Source: Algoriphagus hitonicola
GTDB taxonomy: Bacteria > Bacteroidota > Bacteroidia > Cytophagales > Cyclobacteriaceae
NCBI RefSeq assembly: GCF_900113375.1
Contig: NZ_FOPC01000016.1
Coordinates: 24,694 to 88,693 of the forward strand
DNA length: 64,000 nt
Reading direction: 5' to 3'
The translations under genes were made by a program, and so were the position numbers. The notes beneath the pieces are model-generated. The model was not told the DNA's origin, searched no databases, and worked only from the letters and a program-made list of their open reading frames with translations. This document shows positions 1 through 8,832 of the stretch, piece by piece. The number at the start of each line of letters is the position of its first letter. Positions within the stretch are counted from its first letter, which is position 1.

Positions 1-31
1 AAAATTCATAATGTAGGTTATTATTCGATAT

Positions 32-916
32 TCAATTTACGTTATTAAGAAAATTTGATCCATCCGTATTCCAATTCAGGTCAGAGTTCGCCTTTTTACT
101 GCTGAAAGTAAGGCTTTTTGTAAGCTTATCCAGGCTATATGTATTGAGGGGAAACATTGGAAACAGATCACCTAATTTTGCTAAAATAGAAAAAAAGCCA
201 AGTGGAATAGAAAAAATTTTCTTTGAGTATTTTTTCGCATAGTATTCTTCTATTTCTGATAATTTGGGGTTGGGCTTAGAAACTAAATTATATACTCCCG
301 GTATACCTTTTAAATTGGTGAAAAAAACTGCTGCATCTTGCGCCGAAACAACAGACTTTTCAGCATCTGAATTACCTATCCGTATATAATATCCTTTCTT
401 TATCGCATTTTCCATTTTACCCAGATTCCCTGGAGCATCTTCACCGAAAATCAAAGGCAGCCGAAAAATGTAAAGATCAATATTATTTTCCTTTGCCCAA
501 CACTGAAGAAATTTCTCAGCCGCTATTTTACTTTTAGCATAGGGACTATCCCCATTCAATGGGCTTGATTCATCTATTTCCAATCCGGTATCAAGCCCAT
601 AAACAGCTACTGTGCTGATGAAAATAAAAGTTTTTGGTCTATGCACCAATCCCTTGACCAAATTCACAGTACCCTGGAAATTAACATCTGAAAACTCCTG
701 TTCTTCATCTGCCATCTTGGGAATCATATGAGCTTTTCCTGCTGCATGGATGATTAAATCATATGCAGGAAGTTCTGGGCTTTCTAGGCTGAGATCACAA
801 GAAATATCATTGATCTTCGACCTTCCAATGGTTTGGATCTGGTGGCCTGCATCCTGAAATGCCCTATGAATAAATCCTCCGAAGAATCCTGTACCTCCTG
901 AAAGTAAGACTTTCAT
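32..916 (-). CDS. NAD-dependent epimerase/dehydratase (extended SDR)
   Basis: This 294-residue protein is probably a cytoplasmic nucleotide-sugar epimerase, dehydratase or reductase supplying precursors for the polysaccharide. The Rossmann dinucleotide motif GGTGFFG is at residues 7-13, Ser101/Thr102 sit in STVAVYG, and the catalytic Tyr126-x3-Lys130 pair lies in SPYAKSK. It is shorter than typical UDP-glucose 4-epimerases (about 335 residues) and resembles the short SDRs that accompany WbuB-type transferases and an initiating WecA/WbpL-type transferase in O-antigen loci. Its start overlaps the stop of the upstream GT4 gene by 4 bp, so the two are translationally coupled. The substrate cannot be read from sequence. 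Confidence 0.85.
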   Translation of the reverse strand: MKVLLSGGTGFFGGFIHRAFQDAGHQIQTIGRSKINDISCDLSLESPELPAYDLIIHAAGKAHMIPKMADEEQEFSDVNFQGTVNLVKGLVHRPKTFIFISTVAVYGLDTGLEIDESSPLNGDSPYAKSKIAAEKFLQCWAKENNIDLYIFRLPLIFGEDAPGNLGKMENAIKKGYYIRIGNSDAEKSVVSAQDAAVFFTNLKGIPGVYNLVSKPNPKLSEIEEYYAKKYSKKIFSIPLGFFSILAKLGDLFPMFPLNTYSLDKLTKSLTFSSKKANSDLNWNTDGSNFLNNVN

Positions 917-2127
917 TTTCCCAGAATATTTGAAAGATACCCTAAATATTGCACTGCCAGTTTATCCCTATCAAAATACTCCTGGGAAACCTTAAAGGCA
1001 TTTCTTGAGATCATCTCCCTATCTACTGGCTGATTGGCCAAATAAATCATTTTCTTTGCAAATTCTTGGGCATTACCTGGTTCCACATTGATTCCACAGC
1101 CATTTGTGTCTATCAAGTCTTTTATCCAACCTCTTGTTGTTTGGATAATCGGTACTCCAGCGGCAAATGAATCAAAAATTTTATTCGGACTGCAGGTATC
1201 CTGCACGGGATTATCTAAAGTTGTAAACAAGGTACTTATTGAGGCCTGTACCCAAGCAGGTAAATCAAGCTTTGGCTTAATCCCTAAAAAATATACGTTT
1301 GACAATTCTTCTTTCTCCTTTCTGTTTTCAAGCTCGCTACGCAAAGCTCCCTCTCCTATAAATACAATCGCAATCTGACTTCCTTCTTCAGTTTTAAGTA
1401 GCTCGGATGCCACATCTAATAAAAAATGTGGATAATGAATAAAACCAAGAGAACCTATATGCGTAAACAGGTATTTCTGTTCGATTTTTAACCGTTCTTC
1501 CTTTTTCAATTCTACATCTCCAGAAAATAGATAGTTATCAGAAGCATTCGGTATCACACCTGTTTTACTTTTGAGGGAATCATCTTTTGCAATCAAAAAA
1601 TCCCTTTGACCTGGGGAGGCAGAAACAATGAAATCAGCATTTCTGTAAAGAGCACTCTCAAATTTAAGAGCTATGCGCTTGAGAACCTCTGATTTGAGAA
1701 GTCCCATCTCAATGGCTCCTGCTGGCCACAAATCTCTGATTTCCATTAAAAAAGGCTTTCTTCTAAACCATTTTGCCACGAGTCCTGGAATACCTATGGT
1801 TATTGGCCCCGAACTACAGACAACGATGTCATAATTGAGTCTTAGGCTGTAATAAACAGCAACAAGGGAGAAGGTGACAGCATTCAATACCCTTTTGAAA
1901 AAAGAATCCCTATTGGAATCTGCCAAATCAATAACAATGAGATTGATCCCATCAATTTTTTGCTTGCTGATAAAACCTGATGCCCGGATATCAGACTTTT
2001 CATAAGGAGAGGTGACCACAGTCACTTCGACTCCTTGGTCAACCCATCTTCTGGTCAGTTCATATACCCTAGTGCTCCAACTTCCTTCGGGTGTGGTAAA
2101 ATACTGGTAGAAAAAAAGTATTTTCAT
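913..2127 (-). CDS. Glycosyltransferase family 4, WbuB-like
   Basis: A GT-B glycosyltransferase of 404 residues. The N-terminal half carries the acceptor-side Rossmann fold (MKILFFYQYFTTPEGSWSTR), and the C-terminal half has the nucleotide-sugar region around SPNKIFDSFAAGVPII, the form usual in WbuB/WcaI-type enzymes rather than a strict E-x7-E motif. WbuB-type enzymes transfer 6-deoxy-N-acetyl sugars to the lipid-linked acceptor in O-antigen and capsule loci. Its position next to a short SDR gene fits that, but the sugar is not determined. It sits one base downstream of asnB in the same operon. Confidence 0.85.
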   Translation of the reverse strand: MKILFFYQYFTTPEGSWSTRVYELTRRWVDQGVEVTVVTSPYEKSDIRASGFISKQKIDGINLIVIDLADSNRDSFFKRVLNAVTFSLVAVYYSLRLNYDIVVCSSGPITIGIPGLVAKWFRRKPFLMEIRDLWPAGAIEMGLLKSEVLKRIALKFESALYRNADFIVSASPGQRDFLIAKDDSLKSKTGVIPNASDNYLFSGDVELKKEERLKIEQKYLFTHIGSLGFIHYPHFLLDVASELLKTEEGSQIAIVFIGEGALRSELENRKEKEELSNVYFLGIKPKLDLPAWVQASISTLFTTLDNPVQDTCSPNKIFDSFAAGVPIIQTTRGWIKDLIDTNGCGINVEPGNAQEFAKKMIYLANQPVDREMISRNAFKVSQEYFDRDKLAVQYLGYLSNILGK

Positions 2128-2128
2128 T

Positions 2129-3991
2129 TTAGGCTGTTACCAATGAATTTTTAAACTGCACATCATACCACAAAGAGTAGAAGAAAAGCTGTCTCACAAG
2201 GCCATAGTTTTCTTGTGGATTCTTTTTAAAATCTGAAACGAGTTTATGGATATCCAATGCTTCGAACAAACCAATTTTGAATAAAGGAGAATCGGGAAGC
2301 TCTTCAAGTGAAGTTCTGAATTCTTCATTCTCAATAAAATACTTGTACCAGGGTACTGAAAGCCCAATTTTTGGATGATTGGTGATATACTCTGGAAGCT
2401 TTTGGCCAATGGTATCAAAGATCAGCTTTTTACCCTTTCCCTTGGTTGAAAAAGCAGAATCGGGAAGAGAACAGGCCCCGACCACAAGGTTTGGGTCCAG
2501 GAAAGGATCCCTGCATTCTATAGAAGCACCCATGGAAGTTCTGTCATTTCTGTCATTTAGGGTCTGCAAATGGGTATGCTGCTCTAGGTAAAGCAACTGC
2601 CTCAATCTATTGTTTGGAAAATATTTTTTTGCCTCCTCCAATGTCTTCACCCTGTATTCAGGGAGAATATTGGAAAATACAATACCCAGTGATTCCAGGT
2701 CTTTGAGAAATATTTCATTTGCATTGGTCATTAATTGGAAATCTTCATTTTCAACGCCCAAATACTTTTTAAGCTTTTCAATCCTGGGATTTTTGCTCAA
2801 TCCACTTGGCATGTATTTGATGTACTTCAACAAGTTGTACCGTAGTCGGTTGTCATGAACTTTATACCGGACATAACCTCCAAAAACCTCATCAGCTCCT
2901 TCTCCGCTTAAAAGTACAGTAACCTTTTCCTTGGCTTTTTGGGCCAACCCCAACAAATGGCCATCCTGTAAATGAGTTAATGGCTCGTCACTGAAATAAA
3001 TTGCTGACTTTGTCAGGTCCATTAATTCCGAAGAGACGAATTCAAAAGTATTGAAATCAAATCCATATTCTTTTGAAAGTGCTCTGGCTTGGTTCTTTTC
3101 ATCGAATTCATAGTTGCTGAAACCGATATTCCAGGATGAGATTCCTTTAAATCCCTGATGGTATTGGCTGAAAAGCACACTGGAAGAATCAAGCCCCCCT
3201 GAAAGCAAAGTCCCGACTGCAACATCAGAAATCATTCTATATTGAATACTTTGGTGAAAAGTACTCTCGTACCACTCATTAGGATGATTTATTGTAGGGT
3301 GCTTTTGAGCCTCTTCTCCCAAATGAAACCACCTTCTTCTGGATTTTACTTCCCCGTCAAGGTCTAAAACAAGGGTATGGCCTGGCAAAAGTCTTTTTAT
3401 TCCTGAAAAGACCGTGTTTTCGCCTACAACATATCGATAGAAAAAAAGCTCACTGAGGACCTCATCATTGATGCCTTTTTTGACAGGATATTCAAAGATC
3501 GCTTTTGGCTCACTGGCAAAGACAAACTTTTCTTCATCATTGTAAATAAAGAGAGGCTTTACCCCAAACCTGTCACGGCCAATCAAAATCTCACCTTTCT
3601 TTTTATTAAAAAATGCAAAGGCAAAAAAACCATTCAACTTTGAGAGTACACTTTCACCTTCTCTGATCAGCAAGTGCATCAGCACCTCAGTATCAGAACT
3701 GGTTTTAAAACGGATCCCTCCTCCCTCCAGCTGGGGGTAAAACTCTTTGAAATTAAAGATTTCACCGTTGAATACCAGTACATATTGGTTGCATTCCGAA
3801 ATAAAAGGCTGGTTGCCTCCAGCAGAAAGGTCCAGGATGGAAAGCCTCCGGTGTCCCAAGGCTAAATTCTCATTGAGATAAATATCCCCACTGTCGGGAC
3901 CTCTGTGAATCATCACATCAGTCATTCTCCTGATATTTTGACTTTCTGCAGCTTTCTTGTCTTTATTGATGTAACCTACTATTCCACACAT
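2129..3991 (-). CDS. asnB: Asparagine synthetase (glutamine-hydrolysing) type amidotransferase
   Basis: A complete 620-residue class II glutamine amidotransferase and synthetase. Cys2 of MCGIVGYI is the N-terminal glutaminase nucleophile, HRGPDSG is at about residues 29-35, and the ATP-pyrophosphatase loop SGGLDSS is at residues 264-270. In the general family it makes asparagine. Inside polysaccharide loci, homologues such as WbpS of Pseudomonas O-antigen clusters are linked to amidating uronic acids. Because this operon also encodes a UDP-HexNAc dehydrogenase, amidation of a uronic acid is a reasonable inference, though plain asparagine synthesis is not excluded. It is packed between two GT4 genes with 1-bp gaps. 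Confidence 0.9.
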   Translation of the reverse strand: MCGIVGYINKDKKAAESQNIRRMTDVMIHRGPDSGDIYLNENLALGHRRLSILDLSAGGNQPFISECNQYVLVFNGEIFNFKEFYPQLEGGGIRFKTSSDTEVLMHLLIREGESVLSKLNGFFAFAFFNKKKGEILIGRDRFGVKPLFIYNDEEKFVFASEPKAIFEYPVKKGINDEVLSELFFYRYVVGENTVFSGIKRLLPGHTLVLDLDGEVKSRRRWFHLGEEAQKHPTINHPNEWYESTFHQSIQYRMISDVAVGTLLSGGLDSSSVLFSQYHQGFKGISSWNIGFSNYEFDEKNQARALSKEYGFDFNTFEFVSSELMDLTKSAIYFSDEPLTHLQDGHLLGLAQKAKEKVTVLLSGEGADEVFGGYVRYKVHDNRLRYNLLKYIKYMPSGLSKNPRIEKLKKYLGVENEDFQLMTNANEIFLKDLESLGIVFSNILPEYRVKTLEEAKKYFPNNRLRQLLYLEQHTHLQTLNDRNDRTSMGASIECRDPFLDPNLVVGACSLPDSAFSTKGKGKKLIFDTIGQKLPEYITNHPKIGLSVPWYKYFIENEEFRTSLEELPDSPLFKIGLFEALDIHKLVSDFKKNPQENYGLVRQLFFYSLWYDVQFKNSLVTA

Positions 3992-3992
3992 G

Positions 3993-5048
3993 CTACTTAC
4001 TATTTACCAATGAGATGTACTTCTGAGAAATTATTTTAAAATTTTTGTGCTGACTGACATTTTTTTCTATAAAAGTCCTGTTATCTACCAAAGCCTTATC
4101 AAAATCAACAGTATTTTCCATGTAATAAATCAAGGCATTAGCCAGGCTTTCAGCTGAATCCGGGGGGACCAACAGACCATTTCTCCCATTACTTATAAAA
4201 GCCCGTGTTCCAGGCAAATCCGAAACAATGGGAAAACAACCTGAAGCCATCGCTTCAAACAGCGAAGCAGACACCCCTTCTGTCTGTGGGATAGAAACGT
4301 AAATATTAGCTTTTGAAAGCCAAAGCGGCAATTCCTCGTTTTTGACAACACCTAAAAAATCAATATACGAGGATACGCCCAATTTATGAGCCAACTCCTT
4401 GCTTGACTCAAGCAACTCACCTCCACCAACAAAAATAAACTTGATCTTTATCCCTCGTTCTTTTAGAAGAGCGATGGACTTAATAATGACCTTATGATTA
4501 TAGTAGCTCTTAAACGACCTGGTTACTATGGCAATATGTTCTTCATTTTGGGTTTTTCCAGATGTTGAAAACGTGAAATTTTCCAAATCTATTCCTTTGG
4601 GTAAGATCATGATCTTCGAAGGGATTGCTTTATGCTTCAACATAGCAGGCACCATGACATGGCCCCAAGCATGGATTAAATCCGCCTTTTGATACACCTT
4701 TCTTTTTAAAGCACCTTTTATAAGCTTGGATAAAAATGTTTCAGGGTACACATCTGTTATTCCCTGCTGGGCCACCACCAATACTTTTCTTTTGGTAAAC
4801 AAAGAGAAAAATCCATAGCTTGTTGATCTTTCTGCCAACACCAAATCAAAAACTGTCCTCCTTTTCTCTAGTAATTCATAAGAAAATCTTATTGAATTGA
4901 AAAGGCGTCCAAATTTACTTTTGGCTGCAGGAATCTCAAGGGTTTCAATCTGGCAGTCTAGGTATGCGCTGATACCCTTCAGCCAGGTTTGGGCATCTGC
5001 CCTGAAGGTCTCTCCAAGAAACAGCACCTTAACTGACTTCTTGTTCAT
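3993..5048 (-). CDS. Glycosyltransferase family 4
   Basis: A GT-B glycosyltransferase of about 351 residues. The donor-binding half contains VSIPQTEGVSASLFEAMASG, with the E-x7-E pair typical of GT4, followed by FPIVSDLPGTRAFI and NGLLVPPDS. An in-frame ATG lies four codons upstream (5060). The second Met, before NKKSVKVLFLGE, was preferred because it shortens the overlap with the preceding gene to 20 bp and places the first beta strand near the N terminus. It presumably adds one sugar to the lipid-linked repeat unit on the cytoplasmic face. Donor and linkage are unknown. Confidence 0.85.
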   Translation of the reverse strand: MNKKSVKVLFLGETFRADAQTWLKGISAYLDCQIETLEIPAAKSKFGRLFNSIRFSYELLEKRRTVFDLVLAERSTSYGFFSLFTKRKVLVVAQQGITDVYPETFLSKLIKGALKRKVYQKADLIHAWGHVMVPAMLKHKAIPSKIMILPKGIDLENFTFSTSGKTQNEEHIAIVTRSFKSYYNHKVIIKSIALLKERGIKIKFIFVGGGELLESSKELAHKLGVSSYIDFLGVVKNEELPLWLSKANIYVSIPQTEGVSASLFEAMASGCFPIVSDLPGTRAFISNGRNGLLVPPDSAESLANALIYYMENTVDFDKALVDNRTFIEKNVSQHKNFKIISQKYISLVNSK

Positions 5049-6345
5049 GCTGCTCCTCATTGAGATGGTTTATAAAATCCTTAAGTTTCCCTCTCACCGA
5101 TCTAAAATTATCATTTATAACTAACCTCAATTTAATATCTGGACAGTATTTGGCAAACTCATTTGTTATCAGCTCTTCAACTTTGGGTTCCAAAGGCTTT
5201 TTGAACCAGATCTCCATTTCTCCGATTTTATATTGGTGAGCTTGGTAGTCAATTTTCAAACCTTCATTGAAAAATAAATTCTTAAACACATAGTACAGAA
5301 TAAAACTGGGATACCGCTTTTTCTCACTTAATAAATTATGTCCTATCCTCCCTGATATTTCTTCGACAATAGGATGCTTCATTCCACAAGGACACTCAAA
5401 ATCCTCACTTTTCAACTTTACAAAATCTCCTAAACTATAACGGATCACTGGAAATGAATAAGAGCTAAGATTGGTGACCAATATGCCTTCATTTGGATCA
5501 CTCTCCAAAATGACACCTTCCATGTTTATATGCATGTTACCATGCGGGCATTCAAATGCGATCAGTCCACTTTCAGCTGCGCCGTATTCGCTGATAATTT
5601 TTTTGCCAAATACTTTGTTGGCAACCTCTTGATAGTGGGGGTAGATCATTTCAGATGTACCTTTGACCATTTTAAGATGGGTGTAAGTCTCCCCTTGCTT
5701 TTCAAGCAAGAGAGCAAATTCATAAAGCATGGAGCTGTATCCTTCAATAAAACTAAATTTATCAAGCTTTCCATAAATTTTTTCACGGACTAACTCATCA
5801 TAATCAAAAATCCTTTTCCTATTAACAAGGGTATCTAAGAACCTGATCTTTCGCTTTTTTAAGGCGCTTTTGTTATACCCCCAAAAATATAAATTCGGCT
5901 CCCAGGGCTGCACATCATGCCATGAATAGCTTCTCAACTGAACTGCCCGGTTAAAGGAGTCCCAATTTTCATCTCGATAGAAGGTGAGAATCTGACCTGA
6001 TGAGCCGGAAGTCTCGCATAAAAATGTTTTTTTAAATAAACTTCGTTCAACCTGGACCTTGCTATTCTGATCGATCAGATGATGTTTAAAAGTAATCGGA
6101 ATATATTGAAGATCCTTAACTTTAAATTCATGCAAATTATCATAACCTGCATTTTGAAGCAACTCCCTATAATAAGGAGAATGCTTAAATGCAAAGCTTA
6201 AAAGGGACCGGAGCTTTTCTTCCTGCAACTTAAGCAGGTCTTTCCTGCTCCATTCTTGCGAGGCTTTCAAACTTCGGAGGTGACCTGCCAAGCTAGGATT
6301 TCTCCAAGCCTGCCCAAGCTTATAGACTAACTTTTTGAAGTTCAT
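5029..6345 (-). CDS. CapK/PaaK-like adenylate-forming enzyme
   Basis: A 438-residue protein of the phenylacetate-CoA ligase/CapK branch of the ANL (adenylate-forming) superfamily. It has the phosphate-binding loop TSGSSG (within CETSGSSGQILTF), the EYGAAESG motif and a YSLGD segment that corresponds to the ATP-ribose region. CapK-type proteins recur in capsule clusters and are thought to activate a carboxylic acid or a sugar carboxylate; the substrate is not established. Two cysteine-rich spots, FECPHGNMH and FECPCGMKHP, could form a metal site as in PaaK relatives. It overlaps the Wzy-like gene by 26 bp and the GT4 gene by 20 bp. Confidence 0.8.
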   Translation of the reverse strand: MNFKKLVYKLGQAWRNPSLAGHLRSLKASQEWSRKDLLKLQEEKLRSLLSFAFKHSPYYRELLQNAGYDNLHEFKVKDLQYIPITFKHHLIDQNSKVQVERSLFKKTFLCETSGSSGQILTFYRDENWDSFNRAVQLRSYSWHDVQPWEPNLYFWGYNKSALKKRKIRFLDTLVNRKRIFDYDELVREKIYGKLDKFSFIEGYSSMLYEFALLLEKQGETYTHLKMVKGTSEMIYPHYQEVANKVFGKKIISEYGAAESGLIAFECPHGNMHINMEGVILESDPNEGILVTNLSSYSFPVIRYSLGDFVKLKSEDFECPCGMKHPIVEEISGRIGHNLLSEKKRYPSFILYYVFKNLFFNEGLKIDYQAHQYKIGEMEIWFKKPLEPKVEELITNEFAKYCPDIKLRLVINDNFRSVRGKLKDFINHLNEEQHEQEVS

Positions 6346-7762
6346 TTTTTCTCAGAGGCCGGTTTACAACCCGGGATTTCGGTTTTTTCTGACTAGAAAC
6401 TATTGATACAGAACCTAAAGCAAAAAAAAGCGGTGTTGTAAATGTCCTAGTGGCGGAATGGAAAGAGGTAAATAAGGACAACACCAAAAAGGAGGCAATG
6501 ATGGATTTGCTGATTTTTTCCCTTGCCCTGTTTACCCGGACAATGGCAAAAATAAGAATGATCAGAAAAATCAGCAGTCCTATCATTCCATGGTCAGCTA
6601 GTAGCCTTGAGAGTTCAACGTGCGGCGCAATCCCTTTAAACTGATCCCTCAGGTAAACAGAGGCTGAGGCTCCTGCTCCTAAAATTGGATATTCCATCCA
6701 AACATCCAGATCCTCTAAAAACATGTCAGACCTATTGGTTGTAAGCTTATTTAATGTTTTTTCTTGGCCGCTTAAAGTGCCTTTAGTTTCTCCTTTGTAC
6801 CTTAAAAGTAACATGCCACTTGTAATATAATTTGCCACAAAAAAGAAAACTGTCAAGAATAATATGACAGGCAGCACAAATCTTTTAATATTCGGAATCT
6901 TTAAGTTCACTCTGTCTTTTGCTTTTAGCTTTTGTATATAAAACAGAAACACAAAAACTGCCAAAAAAGCACCTATCATTCCTCCCCTACTGAAAGTCAA
7001 CAAGCCCTGAATTACAAATAATGCTAAAAAAAGAATATCAAGAGCCCGATTTTTGGTTATTCTAAAATCCAAAATCAAGGAAACTGAAAAGATAAAGGCT
7101 CCAATACCTAACACTGTTGCAACTTGATTTGATCCAAAGCCTCCCGCTGTCAAGAAATTTGCTCCCAAATCAAATTCTGTTTCTCTGAGATCTGGGTTTT
7201 TAATTATTGTAAATGCTAATACAGAAATACAAGGATAAACTAGTAATTTAAACCATCTAACAAACCTAATTAGAGAAACCCTTATTGTGGAAAGGAATAT
7301 AATACCAAGTGCAAGGTTAATCATTCCCAATATATTAAATCTCAAGTCGCCGAAGCTCACCATTCCACTTTGGTCTATAAAAAAGGAGGGAAGTAAAAGT
7401 ATCAACAGCAATAAGCCAATCTTACCTCTAGATATTTGATTGAAATTCAAGACTATTCCAACTACACACAGTAAAAACATGATATACTTTCCCAACTCAT
7501 AAGGAATAAATGGGTCGGCATGTGCCATTCTGGAAATCAGTTCCAAGGAAGTAGTATATATCATTACCTCAGCAATCAAGAAACCTCTGAATCGTTGGTT
7601 TATCTTGAAAAACTGAAAAAACTGTAACATAAAATAGATGTACAGCCAGAGAATAACTGGGATGGAAGACAACACGCACAAGAGGCCCAATACCACATGA
7701 ATCACAAGCCAGTGGCTTGAGTATCTTGGCAAGAGCATAGAATTAGGGTTTAATAAATTCAC
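6320..7762 (-). CDS. O-antigen polymerase/ligase-like membrane protein (Wzy/WaaL fold)
   Basis: A 480-residue integral membrane protein with about ten or more hydrophobic segments. The segment TFSRGGMIGAFLAVFVFLFY is characteristic of the Wzy_C/O-antigen ligase superfamily. It is followed by a long extracytoplasmic loop (about residues 310-385) containing YPILGAGASASVYLRD and then APHVELSRLLADHGMIGLL. It most likely polymerises the undecaprenyl-linked repeat units on the periplasmic face; ligase activity cannot be excluded on sequence alone. An internal Met at residue 9 is an alternative start. It overlaps the capK-like gene by 26 bp. It is the second Wzy-like protein of the window, the other being at 28125-29300. 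Confidence 0.8.
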   Translation of the reverse strand: MNLLNPNSMLLPRYSSHWLVIHVVLGLLCVLSSIPVILWLYIYFMLQFFQFFKINQRFRGFLIAEVMIYTTSLELISRMAHADPFIPYELGKYIMFLLCVVGIVLNFNQISRGKIGLLLLILLLPSFFIDQSGMVSFGDLRFNILGMINLALGIIFLSTIRVSLIRFVRWFKLLVYPCISVLAFTIIKNPDLRETEFDLGANFLTAGGFGSNQVATVLGIGAFIFSVSLILDFRITKNRALDILFLALFVIQGLLTFSRGGMIGAFLAVFVFLFYIQKLKAKDRVNLKIPNIKRFVLPVILFLTVFFFVANYITSGMLLLRYKGETKGTLSGQEKTLNKLTTNRSDMFLEDLDVWMEYPILGAGASASVYLRDQFKGIAPHVELSRLLADHGMIGLLIFLIILIFAIVRVNRAREKISKSIIASFLVLSLFTSFHSATRTFTTPLFFALGSVSIVSSQKKPKSRVVNRPLRKNELQKVSL

Positions 7763-7770
7763 GGGATTTT

Positions 7771-8832
7771 TTAATTCAAAAATTTAAAATAAGCGCTTAA
7801 AAATGATTTCTCGCTATGCTTGCTAATAACTTTCTTATAGAAATTTTTCACACGCTTTTCTCTCGCGTCCGGATTCATACAGACATCCAACATTTTTTCG
7901 GATATATCCTTAGGATCATTCACTTTGACCAAAGAGCCATTTTCTCCACCCTCCAGTAATTGGACACATTGACCTACACTGCTAACGATGACAGGGATTT
8001 TATGAATTCCAAATTCCAAAACAGACATGGGCAGACCTTCGGCATCAGAAATCAAAATGCCTACATCCGTATTTATATAATAAGGCAAAAGGTCAATCCG
8101 GGGAGCTTCTATTACAATAAAATCCATTAAATCCAACTCTAAAATCAATGCTTTGAGCTGCTCAAAATAGGCCTGATCATCAACTCTTCCTATCATTGTC
8201 AAGTTGGCATCCACTCCTTTCTGCCTGACAATGGCAAGGCCCTTGATCAGGTCAAAATGGTTTTTGGGCTTCTTGAAATTGGCCACACAAAGAAACCTGT
8301 TAACCGGGCATATATTTTTCTCATAATTAGTTTCGGCTACAAAGTTTTCTAGGTAAACAACTTTTACTCTCTTTTCAAAAACACCCTCAAAATATTGTTT
8401 CAACTCCTCATTTACAACAACACATCCAAACAAGCTAGACTTGAAGCGCTGCAAAATCTTCAGGCGTGAGCTAGCAGATGAATCCGCAATAATTCCACCA
8501 TAATGTTCATGGTAAACAAGCTTGATATCAGGGATGATTTTTTTTATCATAATAGCCCAAAATACGGAAGTTGCATGTGCATGGATAACAGCAGGTTTAC
8601 TGTTCTTTACAATTTTCAACAATTTCCAAAAACTTAAAATATCTAAAGTGGATTTTTTATCCAATTCATAATAATCTGTTTTGTTGTTGAGAAGGGCTAA
8701 AAGTGGTCCTGATTTTCTGGTTGACACCAAAATATTGCTGATGTCTTTGCTAGACAATGCATTGGCGAAATTGACAGCAAGCTTTTCCATTCCTCCGAAA
8801 TCGAGGCTATCAATTATTTGCAATACTTTCAT
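7771..8832 (-). CDS. Glycosyltransferase family 4
   Basis: A 353-residue GT-B enzyme. The N terminus QIIDSLDFGGMEKLAVNFAN has the glycine-rich acceptor loop seen in many GT4 proteins. The C-terminal donor half contains LISDAEGLPMSVLEFGIHKI, with the E-x7-E arrangement, and PVIVSSVGQCVQLLEGGENG. It probably adds one residue of the repeat unit in the cytoplasm. Its start overlaps the upstream GT4 gene by 23 bp, which implies translational coupling. The donor sugar is unknown. Confidence 0.87.
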   Translation of the reverse strand: MKVLQIIDSLDFGGMEKLAVNFANALSSKDISNILVSTRKSGPLLALLNNKTDYYELDKKSTLDILSFWKLLKIVKNSKPAVIHAHATSVFWAIMIKKIIPDIKLVYHEHYGGIIADSSASSRLKILQRFKSSLFGCVVVNEELKQYFEGVFEKRVKVVYLENFVAETNYEKNICPVNRFLCVANFKKPKNHFDLIKGLAIVRQKGVDANLTMIGRVDDQAYFEQLKALILELDLMDFIVIEAPRIDLLPYYINTDVGILISDAEGLPMSVLEFGIHKIPVIVSSVGQCVQLLEGGENGSLVKVNDPKDISEKMLDVCMNPDAREKRVKNFYKKVISKHSEKSFLSAYFKFLN

